Positions 27,254 to 36,629 of a DNA stretch of 64,000 bases are shown in pieces (the first letter of the stretch is position 1; each line of letters begins with the position of its first letter). The stretch comes from Desulfogranum japonicum DSM 18378 (GTDB lineage Bacteria; Desulfobacterota; Desulfobulbia; Desulfobulbales; Desulfobulbaceae): positions 62,001 to 126,000 of the forward strand of contig NZ_AUCV01000003.1 in assembly GCF_000429945.1 (NCBI RefSeq), in the 5' to 3' direction. The position numbers and the translations under genes are program-made. The notes under the pieces were generated by a model. The model was not told where the DNA came from and did no database searches. It saw only the letters and a program-made list of their open reading frames with translations.

Positions 27254-28150
27254 ATGAGTGTACCGGATTTACTCCTGATTCTGATTGCCAATTGTGCATG
27301 GGGATTCAATTTTATTGCTGGCAAAATTGGTGCAGATACCTTCCAGCCTCTTTTTTTTACCAGCATACGTTTTATGCTGTTGCTTATCATCATGCTGCCA
27401 TGGCTCAGGCCTGCGCCTGGCTTCATGAAACCCATGCTGCGTGTGGCATTCCTGTTGGGTGTGGTACATTTCGGGATGATTTTTATAGGCCTCAGTGCCG
27501 GAGGCAATATAGCTTCCATTGCCATAACAGCTCAGTTATATGTGCCGTTTTCAGCTATTCTTGCAACGCTGTTGCTTAAAGAAAAAATATCTCTCCCCCG
27601 TGTTGCAGCCATTACTATTGCCTTGCTTGGGGTAATGGTAATAGGATTTGACCCGGTGGTGTTCAATCATCTTGACGCTGTTCTCTGGGTGGCTTCCGCC
27701 GCCTTGGTGATGGCCACTGCAACTATTTTCATGCGGCAATGCCCAAATCTCGGGGTATTACGGCTGCAGGCCTGGATTGCAGCCGTGGGCATGCCTTCAC
27801 AGCTCCTCCTCTCACTTTGTTTTGAAAGTGGACAGGCAGAGCTTTTACGTGAGGTCCGGCTCATTGATTACTGGTCCCCCTTGTATTCAGCCGTGGGAGC
27901 CTCGGTTCTCGGCCATGGTATCGTATATTACCTGTTGGGGAAATATCCCGTGTCCTACGTCACGCCATTACTGCTTCTGGCTCCAATTATTGCTTCTATC
28001 CTGGGGGTATTTCTGTTTGGAGATGAAATCGGTTGGAAGCTTATTACCGGAGGGATCATGACCCTTGTCGGTATCTTGTTTGTCTCCATCAATCCTGAAA
28101 CTATCACCAATAGAATTCGCCTGCAGAGATTTCAGAGAAGGCGAAAGTAG
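27254..28150 (+). CDS. EamA/DMT-superfamily permease
   Basis: 298-residue inner-membrane drug/metabolite transporter. Ten hydrophobic segments in two repeats, with family-typical starts (LILIANCAWGFNFIAGKIG) and the second-repeat end (PLLLLAPIIASILGVFLFGDEI). The substrate is not inferable; members export amino acids, sugars or metabolites. ATG 27254 gives MSVPDLLL. It is monocistronic, with 210 bp to the next gene. Confidence 0.88.
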   Translation: MSVPDLLLILIANCAWGFNFIAGKIGADTFQPLFFTSIRFMLLLIIMLPWLRPAPGFMKPMLRVAFLLGVVHFGMIFIGLSAGGNIASIAITAQLYVPFSAILATLLLKEKISLPRVAAITIALLGVMVIGFDPVVFNHLDAVLWVASAALVMATATIFMRQCPNLGVLRLQAWIAAVGMPSQLLLSLCFESGQAELLREVRLIDYWSPLYSAVGASVLGHGIVYYLLGKYPVSYVTPLLLLAPIIASILGVFLFGDEIGWKLITGGIMTLVGILFVSINPETITNRIRLQRFQRRRK

Positions 28151-28360
28151 AAGTATCTTCGCTTGGGTTAGTGTAAAAAACACAATAATTCAAAGTGTTA
28201 ACTGATCAGTTTTTTCGATTTACATAAAAAACGCTGTTTTATGCTTCAACAGGTATACTGTATAGTTGAATAGATCTACTTGAACTCTTCAGGTATGTTA
28301 TACAAAGAGGTTAGGGAAAACACTGTAAATTCCTGCCAGAGAGAACCGGGGTGAAGTATT

Positions 28361-31054
28361 GTGAAATCCGATCAACCTTTCCACAGTTTAACTCAGGATG
28401 CTGTTCTTGATAGCCTGCGGGTTGTCTCGGGTGAAGGGCTGTCCTCCCCTGAAGTTAATCTACGTAGACAGCAGCACGGCCCCAATGAACTTGAAACGGA
28501 GCAGATCCGTCATTGGGGACAGATTGTACTCCAACAGTTCAAAAGTGTAGTCATTGTAATCATGATCGTTGCCGCAGTTTTTGCCTTGGTAACAGGGCGT
28601 TTTCCTGAGGCGATCGCATTGCTGGCAGTAACTCTGATCAATGCTGCAATCGGCTTTTTTACAGAATTCAGTGCGGTACGTTCCATGGAAGCACTCCGTC
28701 GACTGGGCCGTCAGTATACGACAGTGATTCGGGAAGGTAAACGGCAACGGGTATTAGTCCGGGAACTGGTACCTGGTGATATTGTTGCTCTGGAAGAAGA
28801 TTTGGTTCCGGCAGATGTTCGTTTGCTGGGGGATAAAGAGATCAGGGTAAATGAAGCCGCATTGACCGGTGAATCCGTACCTGTACACAAAAATCCCACC
28901 CACGTAGATGCCAAATCTCCCTTATATGCACGCCACTGTATGGTATATAAGGGAACATCGGTTGTTAAAGGGACATCCATTGGCGTAGTGGTTGCCACTG
29001 GATCTGCGACTGAACTGGGTCGCATAGCAGAGTTAACGCGCCAGGCTCATAAAAAAGCAACTCCCCTGCAGCAACGATTGGACCAACTTGGAAGAAGAAT
29101 GGCCTGTATAACGTTAAGCCTCGCATTTGTTGTTGGTGTTGCCGGGTTGTATGCAGGCCAGGAACCAGTTTTGATGATTGAAACAGCCATTGCTCTGGGT
29201 ATTGCCGCTATTCCCGAAGGTCTCCCCATTGTGGCCACCATTGCTCTCGCCCGTGGCATGTGGTTGTTAGCACGAAACCATGCGTTAATGAATAGCCTGC
29301 CTGCGGTAGAAACCCTTGGGGCTACTTCTGTGGTGTTTACTGATAAAACAGGCACACTCACTGAAAACAAGATGGTTGTAAAGCAGCTTATAACCCCGAA
29401 AACTTCCGCTAACAGGGATAATCGGCAAGATCTTGCCGATTCAGGGCATGCAGAAGCGGAAATCTCCAAAAAAAGGTTGCTTGCCATAGGTGTTCTTTGC
29501 TCAAGTGTTCAACCTGATCATGATCTGAACAATGCATATCGTGGTGATCCCACGGAAATAGCTCTGGTGCAGGCTGCGGAGCAGGCAGGGATGACCTGTG
29601 AAGAGTTACGCGCAGAGATGGAAGAGGTTCGCGAAGTCCCGTTTGATTCCAGGACCATGATGATGGCCACAATTCATGTAAACAGGGAACAATCTTTTCA
29701 AAAACAGCAGTATTACGTTGCCGTGAAAGGAGCTCCGGCAAAAGTGCTCGAGCATTGCAGCAATATGCGAACCAGCACAGGAATATTCCCTCTTACAGAT
29801 ACAGATAAAGCGAACTGGAAGGAACAGGTAACTCGATTGGCCGGTGAGGGCCTGCGGGTTTTGGCTTTTGCAGAAAGCTATGTTGATGATCCTGAGCTTG
29901 ACCCCTATGCAGAATTAAGTTTTGTCGGCTTGGCAGCTCTGGAAGATCCTCCCAGAGAGGATGTGAAGGAATCTATAATGGCCTGTCGGCATGCAGGTAT
30001 ACGAGTCATCATGGTAACAGGTGACAGCGCTGAGACTGGTGGTGCCATTGGTAAACAGGTAGGCTTACAGGAGAGTGGTGATGCGCGTCAGGGGAGTGAA
30101 CTGCCATCCAATGAAAAACTGGCTGACGCGCGTGAAGAGTCCCTTTTCAAGGCACGGGTTTTTGCCAGGGTAACACCGGAGCAGAAATACCAGTTGGTTT
30201 GCATGTATCAGAACAACGGAGATATTGTTGCCATGACTGGAGACGGGGTCAATGATACACCGGCTTTGAAGCAGGCTGATATTGGTGTTGCCATGGGGCT
30301 CAAAGGAACAGATGCCGCCAAGCAGGTGGCTGATATGGTGTTGCTTGACGATAGCTTCAGTACCATTGTTGCCGCCATCCGTGAAGGGCGAATCATTTTT
30401 GCCAACATTCGCAAATCGGTCATGTTCATGCTGTGCACAAATTTTGCCGAAGTACTGGTTGTCACCCTGGCATCGTTGGCAAATGCTCCAATTCCATTAA
30501 AACCATTACAGATTCTGTTTTTGAATGTGCTCACCGATGTTTTTCCGGCCATGGCCCTGGCAGTTGGGAGTAGTGCCATTAACGTCATGAAGCGGCCACC
30601 TCGCCCGGCAGAGGAGTCCATTTTAACCAGGTATCACTGGCTGATGGTAGCAGGATGGAGCGGAGTGCTGGGAGTGGCTGTACTTGCAGGCCTGGCTGCT
30701 GCTTTGCTTGTCTTGGGGTATCCGGAGCAGCAGGCGGTTACGGTTTCCTTTTTGACCCTTGCCTTTGCTAAACTGGTATTTGTCTTAAATCTGCGTGATC
30801 CAGGAACCACAATTTTTCATAATGATATTGTCAGCAACTACTGGATGTGGGGAGCTTGGGGTGGCTGCGCTTCTTTACTTTTTGTTGCTGTGTATTGGCC
30901 ACCGCTTGCTAATCTTCTGCAAACAACAGCTCCCGGGATTACAGGCTGGTTGCTGATCACCATACTGATTGTTTTTCCTGTATTGGTGGGCCTGGTATTT
31001 CCTGACAGTCGATTATATTCAGCAAGCTCTGGAAAACCTGCTTCAACAGATTGA
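28361..31054 (+). CDS. P-type cation-transporting ATPase (Ca2+-ATPase-like, type II)
   Basis: 897-residue membrane pump. In order: N-terminal cation-ATPase domain, actuator motif LTGES (about 168), TM4 motif IPEGLP with the ion-binding Glu, and phosphorylation motif DKTGTLTE with Asp 328. The nucleotide-binding domain follows (KGAPAKVLEHC), then the hinge TGDGVNDTPALKQADIGVAMG and the TM6 motif NVLTDVFPAMALA. These fit the SERCA/PMCA-like group; Ca2+ is the likely substrate but Na+ or Mn2+ is possible. Start GTG 28361. Its stop lies 23 bp from the convergent gene at 31078. Confidence 0.92.
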   Translation: MKSDQPFHSLTQDAVLDSLRVVSGEGLSSPEVNLRRQQHGPNELETEQIRHWGQIVLQQFKSVVIVIMIVAAVFALVTGRFPEAIALLAVTLINAAIGFFTEFSAVRSMEALRRLGRQYTTVIREGKRQRVLVRELVPGDIVALEEDLVPADVRLLGDKEIRVNEAALTGESVPVHKNPTHVDAKSPLYARHCMVYKGTSVVKGTSIGVVVATGSATELGRIAELTRQAHKKATPLQQRLDQLGRRMACITLSLAFVVGVAGLYAGQEPVLMIETAIALGIAAIPEGLPIVATIALARGMWLLARNHALMNSLPAVETLGATSVVFTDKTGTLTENKMVVKQLITPKTSANRDNRQDLADSGHAEAEISKKRLLAIGVLCSSVQPDHDLNNAYRGDPTEIALVQAAEQAGMTCEELRAEMEEVREVPFDSRTMMMATIHVNREQSFQKQQYYVAVKGAPAKVLEHCSNMRTSTGIFPLTDTDKANWKEQVTRLAGEGLRVLAFAESYVDDPELDPYAELSFVGLAALEDPPREDVKESIMACRHAGIRVIMVTGDSAETGGAIGKQVGLQESGDARQGSELPSNEKLADAREESLFKARVFARVTPEQKYQLVCMYQNNGDIVAMTGDGVNDTPALKQADIGVAMGLKGTDAAKQVADMVLLDDSFSTIVAAIREGRIIFANIRKSVMFMLCTNFAEVLVVTLASLANAPIPLKPLQILFLNVLTDVFPAMALAVGSSAINVMKRPPRPAEESILTRYHWLMVAGWSGVLGVAVLAGLAAALLVLGYPEQQAVTVSFLTLAFAKLVFVLNLRDPGTTIFHNDIVSNYWMWGAWGGCASLLFVAVYWPPLANLLQTTAPGITGWLLITILIVFPVLVGLVFPDSRLYSASSGKPASTD

Positions 31055-31077
31055 GAAATGTGTAAATCGGTGGAGCG

Positions 31078-31503
31078 TTATCTGTTCATAGCAATTTCCG
31101 ATTCATGGCAGGGCCATTTTTCTGAAGCAGCCTGCATGAGGCTATCCACTGCAGGTTGCGAGAGCCTGTCAGGATTGTTTTCAGCCCACTCTAAAAAAGT
31201 TGTCACCATTTGAGAACGTGATATGGGGCTGTCTGAGCAGACAAGTTTGCTGATATTGGGATTTTCCTTAATTGCTCCATAGAAGCTCATGGTCCCGGAC
31301 ATGAACCCGTAACAGAATCCCATGGCCTTATCGTGGAGCTGGTATTCTTTGTCAGTGGAGCAGAGAGTTTTGAGGTCCTGGGCAGTTTTCAGGTAAAACG
31401 CTTCCTGAAACTTCTGGTTCTTGACGTTGACCTCCGAATCTGCAGCAGCACTGGTACCTGCCACAAGGAGAAAAGCGACGAGCGCGAGTATCTGTATGTT
31501 CAT
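31078..31503 (-). CDS. Rap1a/Tai-like secreted protein
   Basis: 141 residues with a signal peptide (LALVAFLLVAGTSAAA). The mature part shows the Rap1a/Tai immunity-domain pattern: CYGFMSGTMSF, then LVCSDSPISRSQMVTTFLEWAENNP, and a final PC (EKWPC) closing two likely disulfides. Rap1a/Tai proteins neutralise type VI amidase effectors in enterobacteria, but many homologues occur without effectors. No T6SS gene is visible here, so immunity function is uncertain. Confidence 0.7.
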   Translation of the reverse strand: MNIQILALVAFLLVAGTSAAADSEVNVKNQKFQEAFYLKTAQDLKTLCSTDKEYQLHDKAMGFCYGFMSGTMSFYGAIKENPNISKLVCSDSPISRSQMVTTFLEWAENNPDRLSQPAVDSLMQAASEKWPCHESEIAMNR

Positions 31504-31705
31504 GAAAAGTATGAAGGCTATGAAAACGAAAAGGGCATATTGAGTTTTTATGTAATATTGAGTGGATATCTAACATAGAGTGTGGGCTGGAAGCAAGATG
31601 AAAGTGAACATTTATCTTTCATTGGCTGTTTGTGAGTAGCAAGCCTTGAGTAGGGGCTCCATAACTGATCATGGACACTCCATGAAGTCTGCCGTTGGTC
31701 TCTTA

Positions 31706-31868
31706 GGGGCACGGAAAGAACAAATTATCCAATCCTGCTTGTCTCTCAACTCGGTAACGTCGTCGCGTCAATGGCTCAATACGGCCAGTATGGAACCATT
31801 GACGCGACAACGTTACCAAACCGATACCCTACGCAATTTTTGGATATTTATTTTTATTCTGATCACCG
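31706..31868 (+). mobile_element. MITE-like palindromic element, family R3, copy 2
   Basis: About 160 bp, starting GGGGCACGGAAAG. The core has arms GTAACGTCGTCGCGTCAATG and its near-perfect inverse around CAATACGGCCAGTATGG. The right terminal repeat is degraded. It is about 90% identical by eye to the copy at 52410-52570. The 31504-32102 gap contains this and nothing else recognisable, apart from the promoter of the gene at 32103. Confidence 0.7.
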
Positions 31869-32102
31869 ACTATTACATGGGTTAAATTAATAGTGCAAAA
31901 GCGGTGGTATGGACTTGTTGAGATTTTGCATGAATCTTGGAAATGCACACTCTCTGTTTCGACCAGTGAAGAGGTTATAGCTGATATAAAACTTTAGCTA
32001 CGATTTGACGCAGGTTGGCAAACAACATAAAATTTCTCTAGAGGTATGATATTTGGTTGACTGAGTTGCTCGTAATGCTCTTGTGCTCCGGGAGATATAA
32101 CG

Positions 32103-33032
32103 ATGTTGCGATATGTATCTTGTTGTTGTGTTATTCTGGCACTTCTGCTCGGTTTAGGAGGGTGCAAGGGGGAAGAGCAGAACGTAATCGTGCTCGATGA
32201 TGCTCCCAGAAAAGCAGAAACTTACAGACAGGCAGAGCAGCCAAAAATCCGCATAGCAATCGGGGGCATCATTACTCCGCAGGCCGGACTTGCCTATTAT
32301 CTTGACCTGCTCAGTTATCTTCAAGATAAAATAGAAAGGAAAATCGAATATGTGGATAGAGAGGACTATGCGGCTATTAACCAGCTGCTGAAAGAAGGGC
32401 AGTTGGAGGCTGCTTTTGTCTGTAGTGGCCCTTATGTGGAAGGAAAGGAAGAGTTCGGTCTCGAATTGCTTGTAGCTCCTCAAGCCAACGGGAAAACAGT
32501 CTATTATTCTTATATTATTGTTCACAAAGGTAGTTCCTATAAGGCATTTGAAGACCTTCGCGGTAAAAAATTTGCCTTCACCGACCCCCTGTCAAACACC
32601 GGAAAACTCGTCCCAACGTACATGCTTGCCCAGATGGGGGAAACTCCTGAAACTTTTTTTAAGGAATTTATTTTCACCACTTCCCATGATAAATCCATCA
32701 AGGCGGTATCATACGGCGTCGTTGACGGGGCTGCAGTAGATAGTCTTATCTGGGAATATCTTCGTACGACGAATCCCGATCTTACCTCTCAAACACAAAT
32801 CCTGGAAAGATCCCCGGCCTATGCTATTCCTCCAATTGTGGTGCCTTCGAATCTAGACAAAGAACTCAAGTCAAGATTGAAGAAGGCTCTGCTGGATGCT
32901 CATCTCGATCCCCGTGGTAAAGACATTTTAAAAAGAATGAATATCGACAAGTTCGTAGTTATTGACGACAATGCTTACGATTCGATAAGGAAAATGCAGG
33001 ACTGGCTTAGAAAGAATCAAGCCAAGCGGTAA
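32103..33032 (+). CDS. PhnD-type solute-binding lipoprotein
   Basis: 309 residues with a lipoprotein signal (LLLGLGGC, Cys 21). It has the phosphate/phosphite/phosphonate binding-protein (PhnD/SsuA-like) fold, seen in RIAIGGIITPQAGLAYYLDL, AFVCSGPYVEG, GKKFAFTDPLSNTGKLVPT and VSYGVVDGAAVDSLIWEY. No permease or ATPase gene is nearby. The next gene, three bases downstream, is a HAMP-containing membrane receptor, so it probably delivers ligand to that sensor. The ligand need not be a phosphonate. Confidence 0.87.
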   Translation: MLRYVSCCCVILALLLGLGGCKGEEQNVIVLDDAPRKAETYRQAEQPKIRIAIGGIITPQAGLAYYLDLLSYLQDKIERKIEYVDREDYAAINQLLKEGQLEAAFVCSGPYVEGKEEFGLELLVAPQANGKTVYYSYIIVHKGSSYKAFEDLRGKKFAFTDPLSNTGKLVPTYMLAQMGETPETFFKEFIFTTSHDKSIKAVSYGVVDGAAVDSLIWEYLRTTNPDLTSQTQILERSPAYAIPPIVVPSNLDKELKSRLKKALLDAHLDPRGKDILKRMNIDKFVVIDDNAYDSIRKMQDWLRKNQAKR

Positions 33033-33035
33033 GAC

Positions 33036-33989
33036 ATGCTTTCTATTACCTTGCGGATAAAAATTCTTTTCAGCATTATACTGACTACCGCGTTGTTCGG
33101 GATCGGTATGGTGGTGTTTGCCAAAACCATAATATATAGTAAGCTCAGCAATATCCTGTTAGAACAGACCGTCTATATAGCTAAAAAGATGGCACTTGAT
33201 TGTGTTAATCCGGTAATTACGGAGCAGTATTTTAAAGTTACTATCATGCTGAAAGATGTGATAACTTCCGAAGAAGAGCTGGTTTACGGATATGTTTTGA
33301 GCAATTCTGGAAGTGAGATAGCCCATACCTTTGAAAAAGGAGTGCCAGCAAGTCTGATTGGCGTTAATAATGTAAAATCTGACCAGGCTTTTTCAGTCAA
33401 AAAGCTGGCAACCGACAAGGGAGGCGTTTATGATATCGCTGTCCCTCTTCTTAACGGAGATATAGGGGTACTGCATCTGGGGCTGTCAGATAAGATGCTC
33501 AAAAGTGACGTAAATGAAATTGTTACGATAATCATCCTGTATGCTCTTACACTGTTGCTTATCGGTGTTATTCTTTCGATTATATTTTCACAGGCTATCA
33601 CCAGGCCTCTACGATCCCTTTCCAAGGCTGTGGAAGCTTATGGTAGGGGTGAAAAAACTGAATCTTTCCCTGTAGATTCAAAAGATGAAATCGGCGAACT
33701 GGCTTTGGTCTGTAACATTATGCTTCAAAGGAGAAAAGCTGCTGACGACGACCTGGAAAAAACGGTCAGAGAACTTCGGGAGGCTCTGGACAGGATCAAG
33801 AAATTGAGCGGACTCCTGCCTATTTGTGCTTCTTGTAAGAAAATCCGCGATGATAAAGGCTATTGGAATCAGATTGAGTCATATATCAAAACTCACAGTG
33901 ATGCGGAATTCAGTCATGGTATTTGTCCAGAATGCGCAGTGAAGCTCTATCCGGAGTTGGTAGATAAACACGGGAATTTTCTTGGCTAA
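33036..33989 (+). CDS. HAMP membrane receptor with C-terminal four-cysteine module
   Basis: 317 residues. TM1 (about 8-30), a periplasmic sensor of ~130 residues, TM2 (about 163-185), HAMP (ITRPLRSLSKAVEAYGRGEK), and a short coiled coil (DDDLEKTVRELREALDRI). It ends with a compact module carrying LLPICASCKKIRDDKGYW and HGICPECAVKLYPEL, i.e. two CxxC pairs. There is no kinase, GGDEF or chemoreceptor output. The same C-terminal signature recurs, in my memory, at the end of many deltaproteobacterial PAS/receiver proteins, where it lacks a clear function; zinc or iron binding is inferred from the cysteines. It is in an operon with the binding protein at 32103. Confidence 0.82.
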   Translation: MLSITLRIKILFSIILTTALFGIGMVVFAKTIIYSKLSNILLEQTVYIAKKMALDCVNPVITEQYFKVTIMLKDVITSEEELVYGYVLSNSGSEIAHTFEKGVPASLIGVNNVKSDQAFSVKKLATDKGGVYDIAVPLLNGDIGVLHLGLSDKMLKSDVNEIVTIIILYALTLLLIGVILSIIFSQAITRPLRSLSKAVEAYGRGEKTESFPVDSKDEIGELALVCNIMLQRRKAADDDLEKTVRELREALDRIKKLSGLLPICASCKKIRDDKGYWNQIESYIKTHSDAEFSHGICPECAVKLYPELVDKHGNFLG

Positions 33990-33997
33990 AACCCTCT

Positions 33998-34019
33998 CTG
34001 GAATATTTTAGGATTCCAG
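33998..34019. terminator. Hairpin between convergent genes
   Basis: CTGGAAT (33998-34004) pairs with ATTCCAG (34013-34019), between the stops at 33989 and 34031. The stem is short and lacks a proper T-tract, so it is only a candidate bidirectional end. Confidence 0.3.
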
Positions 34020-34030
34020 CGGATTTCTGA

Positions 34031-34594
34031 TTAAAATTTGAAAAGAATAAACTCTTCTGGTTTTTTATCCTTCTCAATGGGAACAAAATGGAATGAAGAA
34101 ATATCGAGTTCTTCCCACTGATTGACATTCACCTTGCTGGAAAATGGTTGGAAATAGAATGCCAGCTTCATCTTTTCGGTTGTAGTATTCATTTTCAGCT
34201 TAATCGTGACATTCTGTTGTTCCCATTTATAGGTAACGAGTTTGCTCGCTGTGGTTTTATAAGCTGGTAGCCCGTATTGAGATTTCATGTGGTTGAGTAA
34301 TGTATCATATATATCGATGGAATCTATATTGAGGTATATTCCAAAAAGTTGGTCCTTGTAGAACCCGTAGACAACATTGTCAATGGTCACATCACCAATT
34401 GTATATGTCTCTCCGGGATTGCTGTAATAGCTGACCTCCCCTTTAGCACCAAGTTTTGATAAACCACTATGCTTGGATGCGCTATCACCCCATGAGTATT
34501 CTGAAATTCCTTTTTCAATGTCTGATGCATTAACGTTGGTGCTTAAAAAAAAGGCCAGGCTAGCAATGATTACAATAATTCGTATAGTTATCAT
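34031..34594 (-). CDS. Secreted hypothetical protein, 187 aa
   Basis: Signal peptide (IRIIVIIASLAFFLSTNVNA, cleavage near SDIEKG), then a beta-rich mature region with the opening motif EYSWGDSASKHSGLSK. The pattern (WG...S, then a tyrosine-rich middle and paired beta strands) resembles small periplasmic proteins of unknown function. No named family can be claimed. It is convergent with the HAMP receptor gene. Confidence 0.6.
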   Translation of the reverse strand: MITIRIIVIIASLAFFLSTNVNASDIEKGISEYSWGDSASKHSGLSKLGAKGEVSYYSNPGETYTIGDVTIDNVVYGFYKDQLFGIYLNIDSIDIYDTLLNHMKSQYGLPAYKTTASKLVTYKWEQQNVTIKLKMNTTTEKMKLAFYFQPFSSKVNVNQWEELDISSFHFVPIEKDKKPEEFILFKF

Positions 34595-34784
34595 TTTTGC
34601 GTGTCTCCTGTGGTGGTCTTTTTCAGATACTATAAACTGGTTTGTCTTAATTACGTAAATAATAACAAACTGTTGCGTAATAAAATGAGGAAGGCTTGAT
34701 CTGTGTAGAATACGTTATTTTCTAACATACTTATTCTACAATAGTTTTTCGTTGAAGGTAACTGGAAAATAAAGAGGAAGAATT

Positions 34785-34809
34785 AGCAGGGGAGATGCTC
34801 TCCCCTGCT
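34785..34809 (-). terminator. Intrinsic terminator of the TRAP operon
   Basis: AGCAGGGGAG (34785-34794) and CTCCCCTGCT (34800-34809) form a perfect 10-bp GC-rich stem with a 5-nt loop. On the minus strand it is followed by a T-rich tract (AATTCTTCCTCTTTATTTTC), about 60 bp after the stop of dctM. Confidence 0.75.
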
Positions 34810-34869
34810 GATGTAGTGGTCAGATCGATAGTCAGTTCGAAACAGTGAATCAATGGTCACCTTGATAGC

Positions 34870-36150
34870 CTACATCAGGTGAAAAAATCTGGGTATGATA
34901 AGTGACAGTGACGGGAAAAGAATGACCACCACAAGAGCCACGATCATAGCAAGGACCATGGGGGCTACTGTGGTAAACGTCTTTTCCAGCCTTATCTGTG
35001 CAAGTTGGGTGGTGACATAAAGATTGACTGCCACAGGCGGTGTAAACTGTCCGATGGCAAGGTTCAGAGTCATGACAACGCCGAACCAGACGGGATCCCA
35101 GCCAAAATGACTTATGATGGGCATGAAGATGGGCAGGAAGATATAAAAAATAGAAACCGCATCAATGAGCATGCCACCAATGAAAATCAGTATATTGATT
35201 AATAGCAGTACTACCCATTCGTTATCACTGATACCCATGAGCATGTTCGCAAGGTTATCCAGAATGCCGACAGTGGCGCCAGCCCATGAAAAAAGCCCTG
35301 CAAAGGCTACAATGAGCATGACAATGGCAGAGGCCTCAGCCGCTTCCACCAGTATAGTGTACATTTTGTTGAGGTTCAGCGTCCGGTACACCACAAAACC
35401 GAGAAAAGAACTGTAAAAAACAGCAACAACTGCAGCTTCGGTAGGGGTGAATATGCCTCCATAAAGTCCTCCCAGAATGATCACTGGTGCAAGGATACCC
35501 CAGAAAGCCTTACAAAAGCTTTGCCAGAGGCTTTCCTCTTTCTCGCTCTTTACATTGGCACCGTAACCTTTGCGCCCAGCTATGATTAACGCCGGGATAA
35601 GCAGAGACAGACCAGCCAGAAATCCAGGGACAGCTCCGGCGGCAAACAATGCCGGAACAGAGGTATTGGTGATGGCGCCATAGATAATCAGAGCTATGGA
35701 TGGGGGAACAATAATTGCTGTGGAACCGGCAGCCGCAATCAGGGCTGCGCTATAGCTGCGACTGTATCCCTGGGAATACATGGCTGGTATTAAAATCGCA
35801 CCTATGGCCGCAGCATCAGCGGGACCGGAACCGGATACCCCGCCAAAGAAGACACACACTGCAATCGCCACAATTGCCAGGCCTCCCCGTCGTTGTCCAA
35901 TGAGCAGGTTGGCAAAATGAATAATGCGCTGTGATATACCGCATCGCTCCAGAATAAAGCCCGCAAGTATGAAAAGAGGAATGGCCAGTAATGGAAATTT
36001 GGCTATGCCTGCAAAAAAATTGGGTGCAATGACCGGAACTCCCAGGTCAGCTCCCCAGATAACAAGAAAGCTCGGGATACCTATGGCTATGGCAATGGGT
36101 GCTCCGATCAGGAGCAAAAAGAAAAAACCTAAAAATAAAGCGATCCCCAT
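34870..36150 (-). CDS. dctM: TRAP transporter large permease (DctM)
   Basis: 426-residue, 12-segment membrane subunit that carries the Na+-coupled transport pathway of TRAP systems for dicarboxylates and other organic acids. Family motifs visible: IAIPLFILAGFILERCGI, GSGPADAAAIGAILIPAM, GSTAIIVPPSIALIIYG, GGIFTPTEAAVVAVFYS. Its ATG overlaps the last base of the upstream dctQ stop region (36150), so the genes are coupled. Third gene of dctP-dctQ-dctM. Confidence 0.93.
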   Translation of the reverse strand: MGIALFLGFFFLLLIGAPIAIAIGIPSFLVIWGADLGVPVIAPNFFAGIAKFPLLAIPLFILAGFILERCGISQRIIHFANLLIGQRRGGLAIVAIAVCVFFGGVSGSGPADAAAIGAILIPAMYSQGYSRSYSAALIAAAGSTAIIVPPSIALIIYGAITNTSVPALFAAGAVPGFLAGLSLLIPALIIAGRKGYGANVKSEKEESLWQSFCKAFWGILAPVIILGGLYGGIFTPTEAAVVAVFYSSFLGFVVYRTLNLNKMYTILVEAAEASAIVMLIVAFAGLFSWAGATVGILDNLANMLMGISDNEWVVLLLINILIFIGGMLIDAVSIFYIFLPIFMPIISHFGWDPVWFGVVMTLNLAIGQFTPPVAVNLYVTTQLAQIRLEKTFTTVAPMVLAMIVALVVVILFPSLSLIIPRFFHLM

Positions 36151-36620
36151 TACCCCCTCCCTCTGAGTTCAGCAAGGGTCACCTGCAAGAGCCGGATGAC
36201 GATGAGGGTACAGCCAACAGGTATGCAGACGGTATACATCCATTGAGGCAGGTTGAGAGACTCTGAGGTAATTTCCAGTATTCGTTCATCCAGCAACTGT
36301 TGATATCCCAGATATCCCAGACTGGCAAACAAGCCCATTCCAGCCAGACCAATCAGTGTGTTGAGCAGTCGGCGAATGGCGTCGGGAAGTTTATCCTGGA
36401 AAAAAAGCAACCTGAGATGATGTTTTCTTTTAAAGGCAAGGCTTGTACCAAACAGGGTCAGCCAGACAAGGGCATTAACTTCGAGTTCTTCTGTAAAAGC
36501 AAGGGGGTATTCAAAAATATAGCGAGTTACGACATTGGCAAACGCCAGTATGGCCATGGCTGCCAGAAGTGATGCGCCGAGCACCTCTTCCAGATGCTCG
36601 GCAATCCAGCGAAAAAACAT
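36150..36620 (-). CDS. dctQ: TRAP transporter small permease (DctQ)
   Basis: 156-residue four-helix subunit (segments near 15-32, 48-62, 88-108, 130-147) with the family block NALVWLTLFGTSLAFKRKHHL. It stabilises DctM. It lies between dctP (10-bp gap) and dctM (1-base overlap). Confidence 0.9.
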   Translation of the reverse strand: MFFRWIAEHLEEVLGASLLAAMAILAFANVVTRYIFEYPLAFTEELEVNALVWLTLFGTSLAFKRKHHLRLLFFQDKLPDAIRRLLNTLIGLAGMGLFASLGYLGYQQLLDERILEITSESLNLPQWMYTVCIPVGCTLIVIRLLQVTLAELRGRG

Positions 36621-36629
36621 TATAAGGAC

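Noticed and set aside
31078-31503. Rap1a/Tai-like gene as evidence of a type VI effector-immunity pair
   Set aside because: No amidase effector or T6SS component lies nearby; the neighbours are a P-type ATPase and a sensor operon.
31646-31885. 79-codon frame between Rap1a-like and PhnD-like genes
   Set aside because: It is produced by translating the R3 element at 31706-31868.
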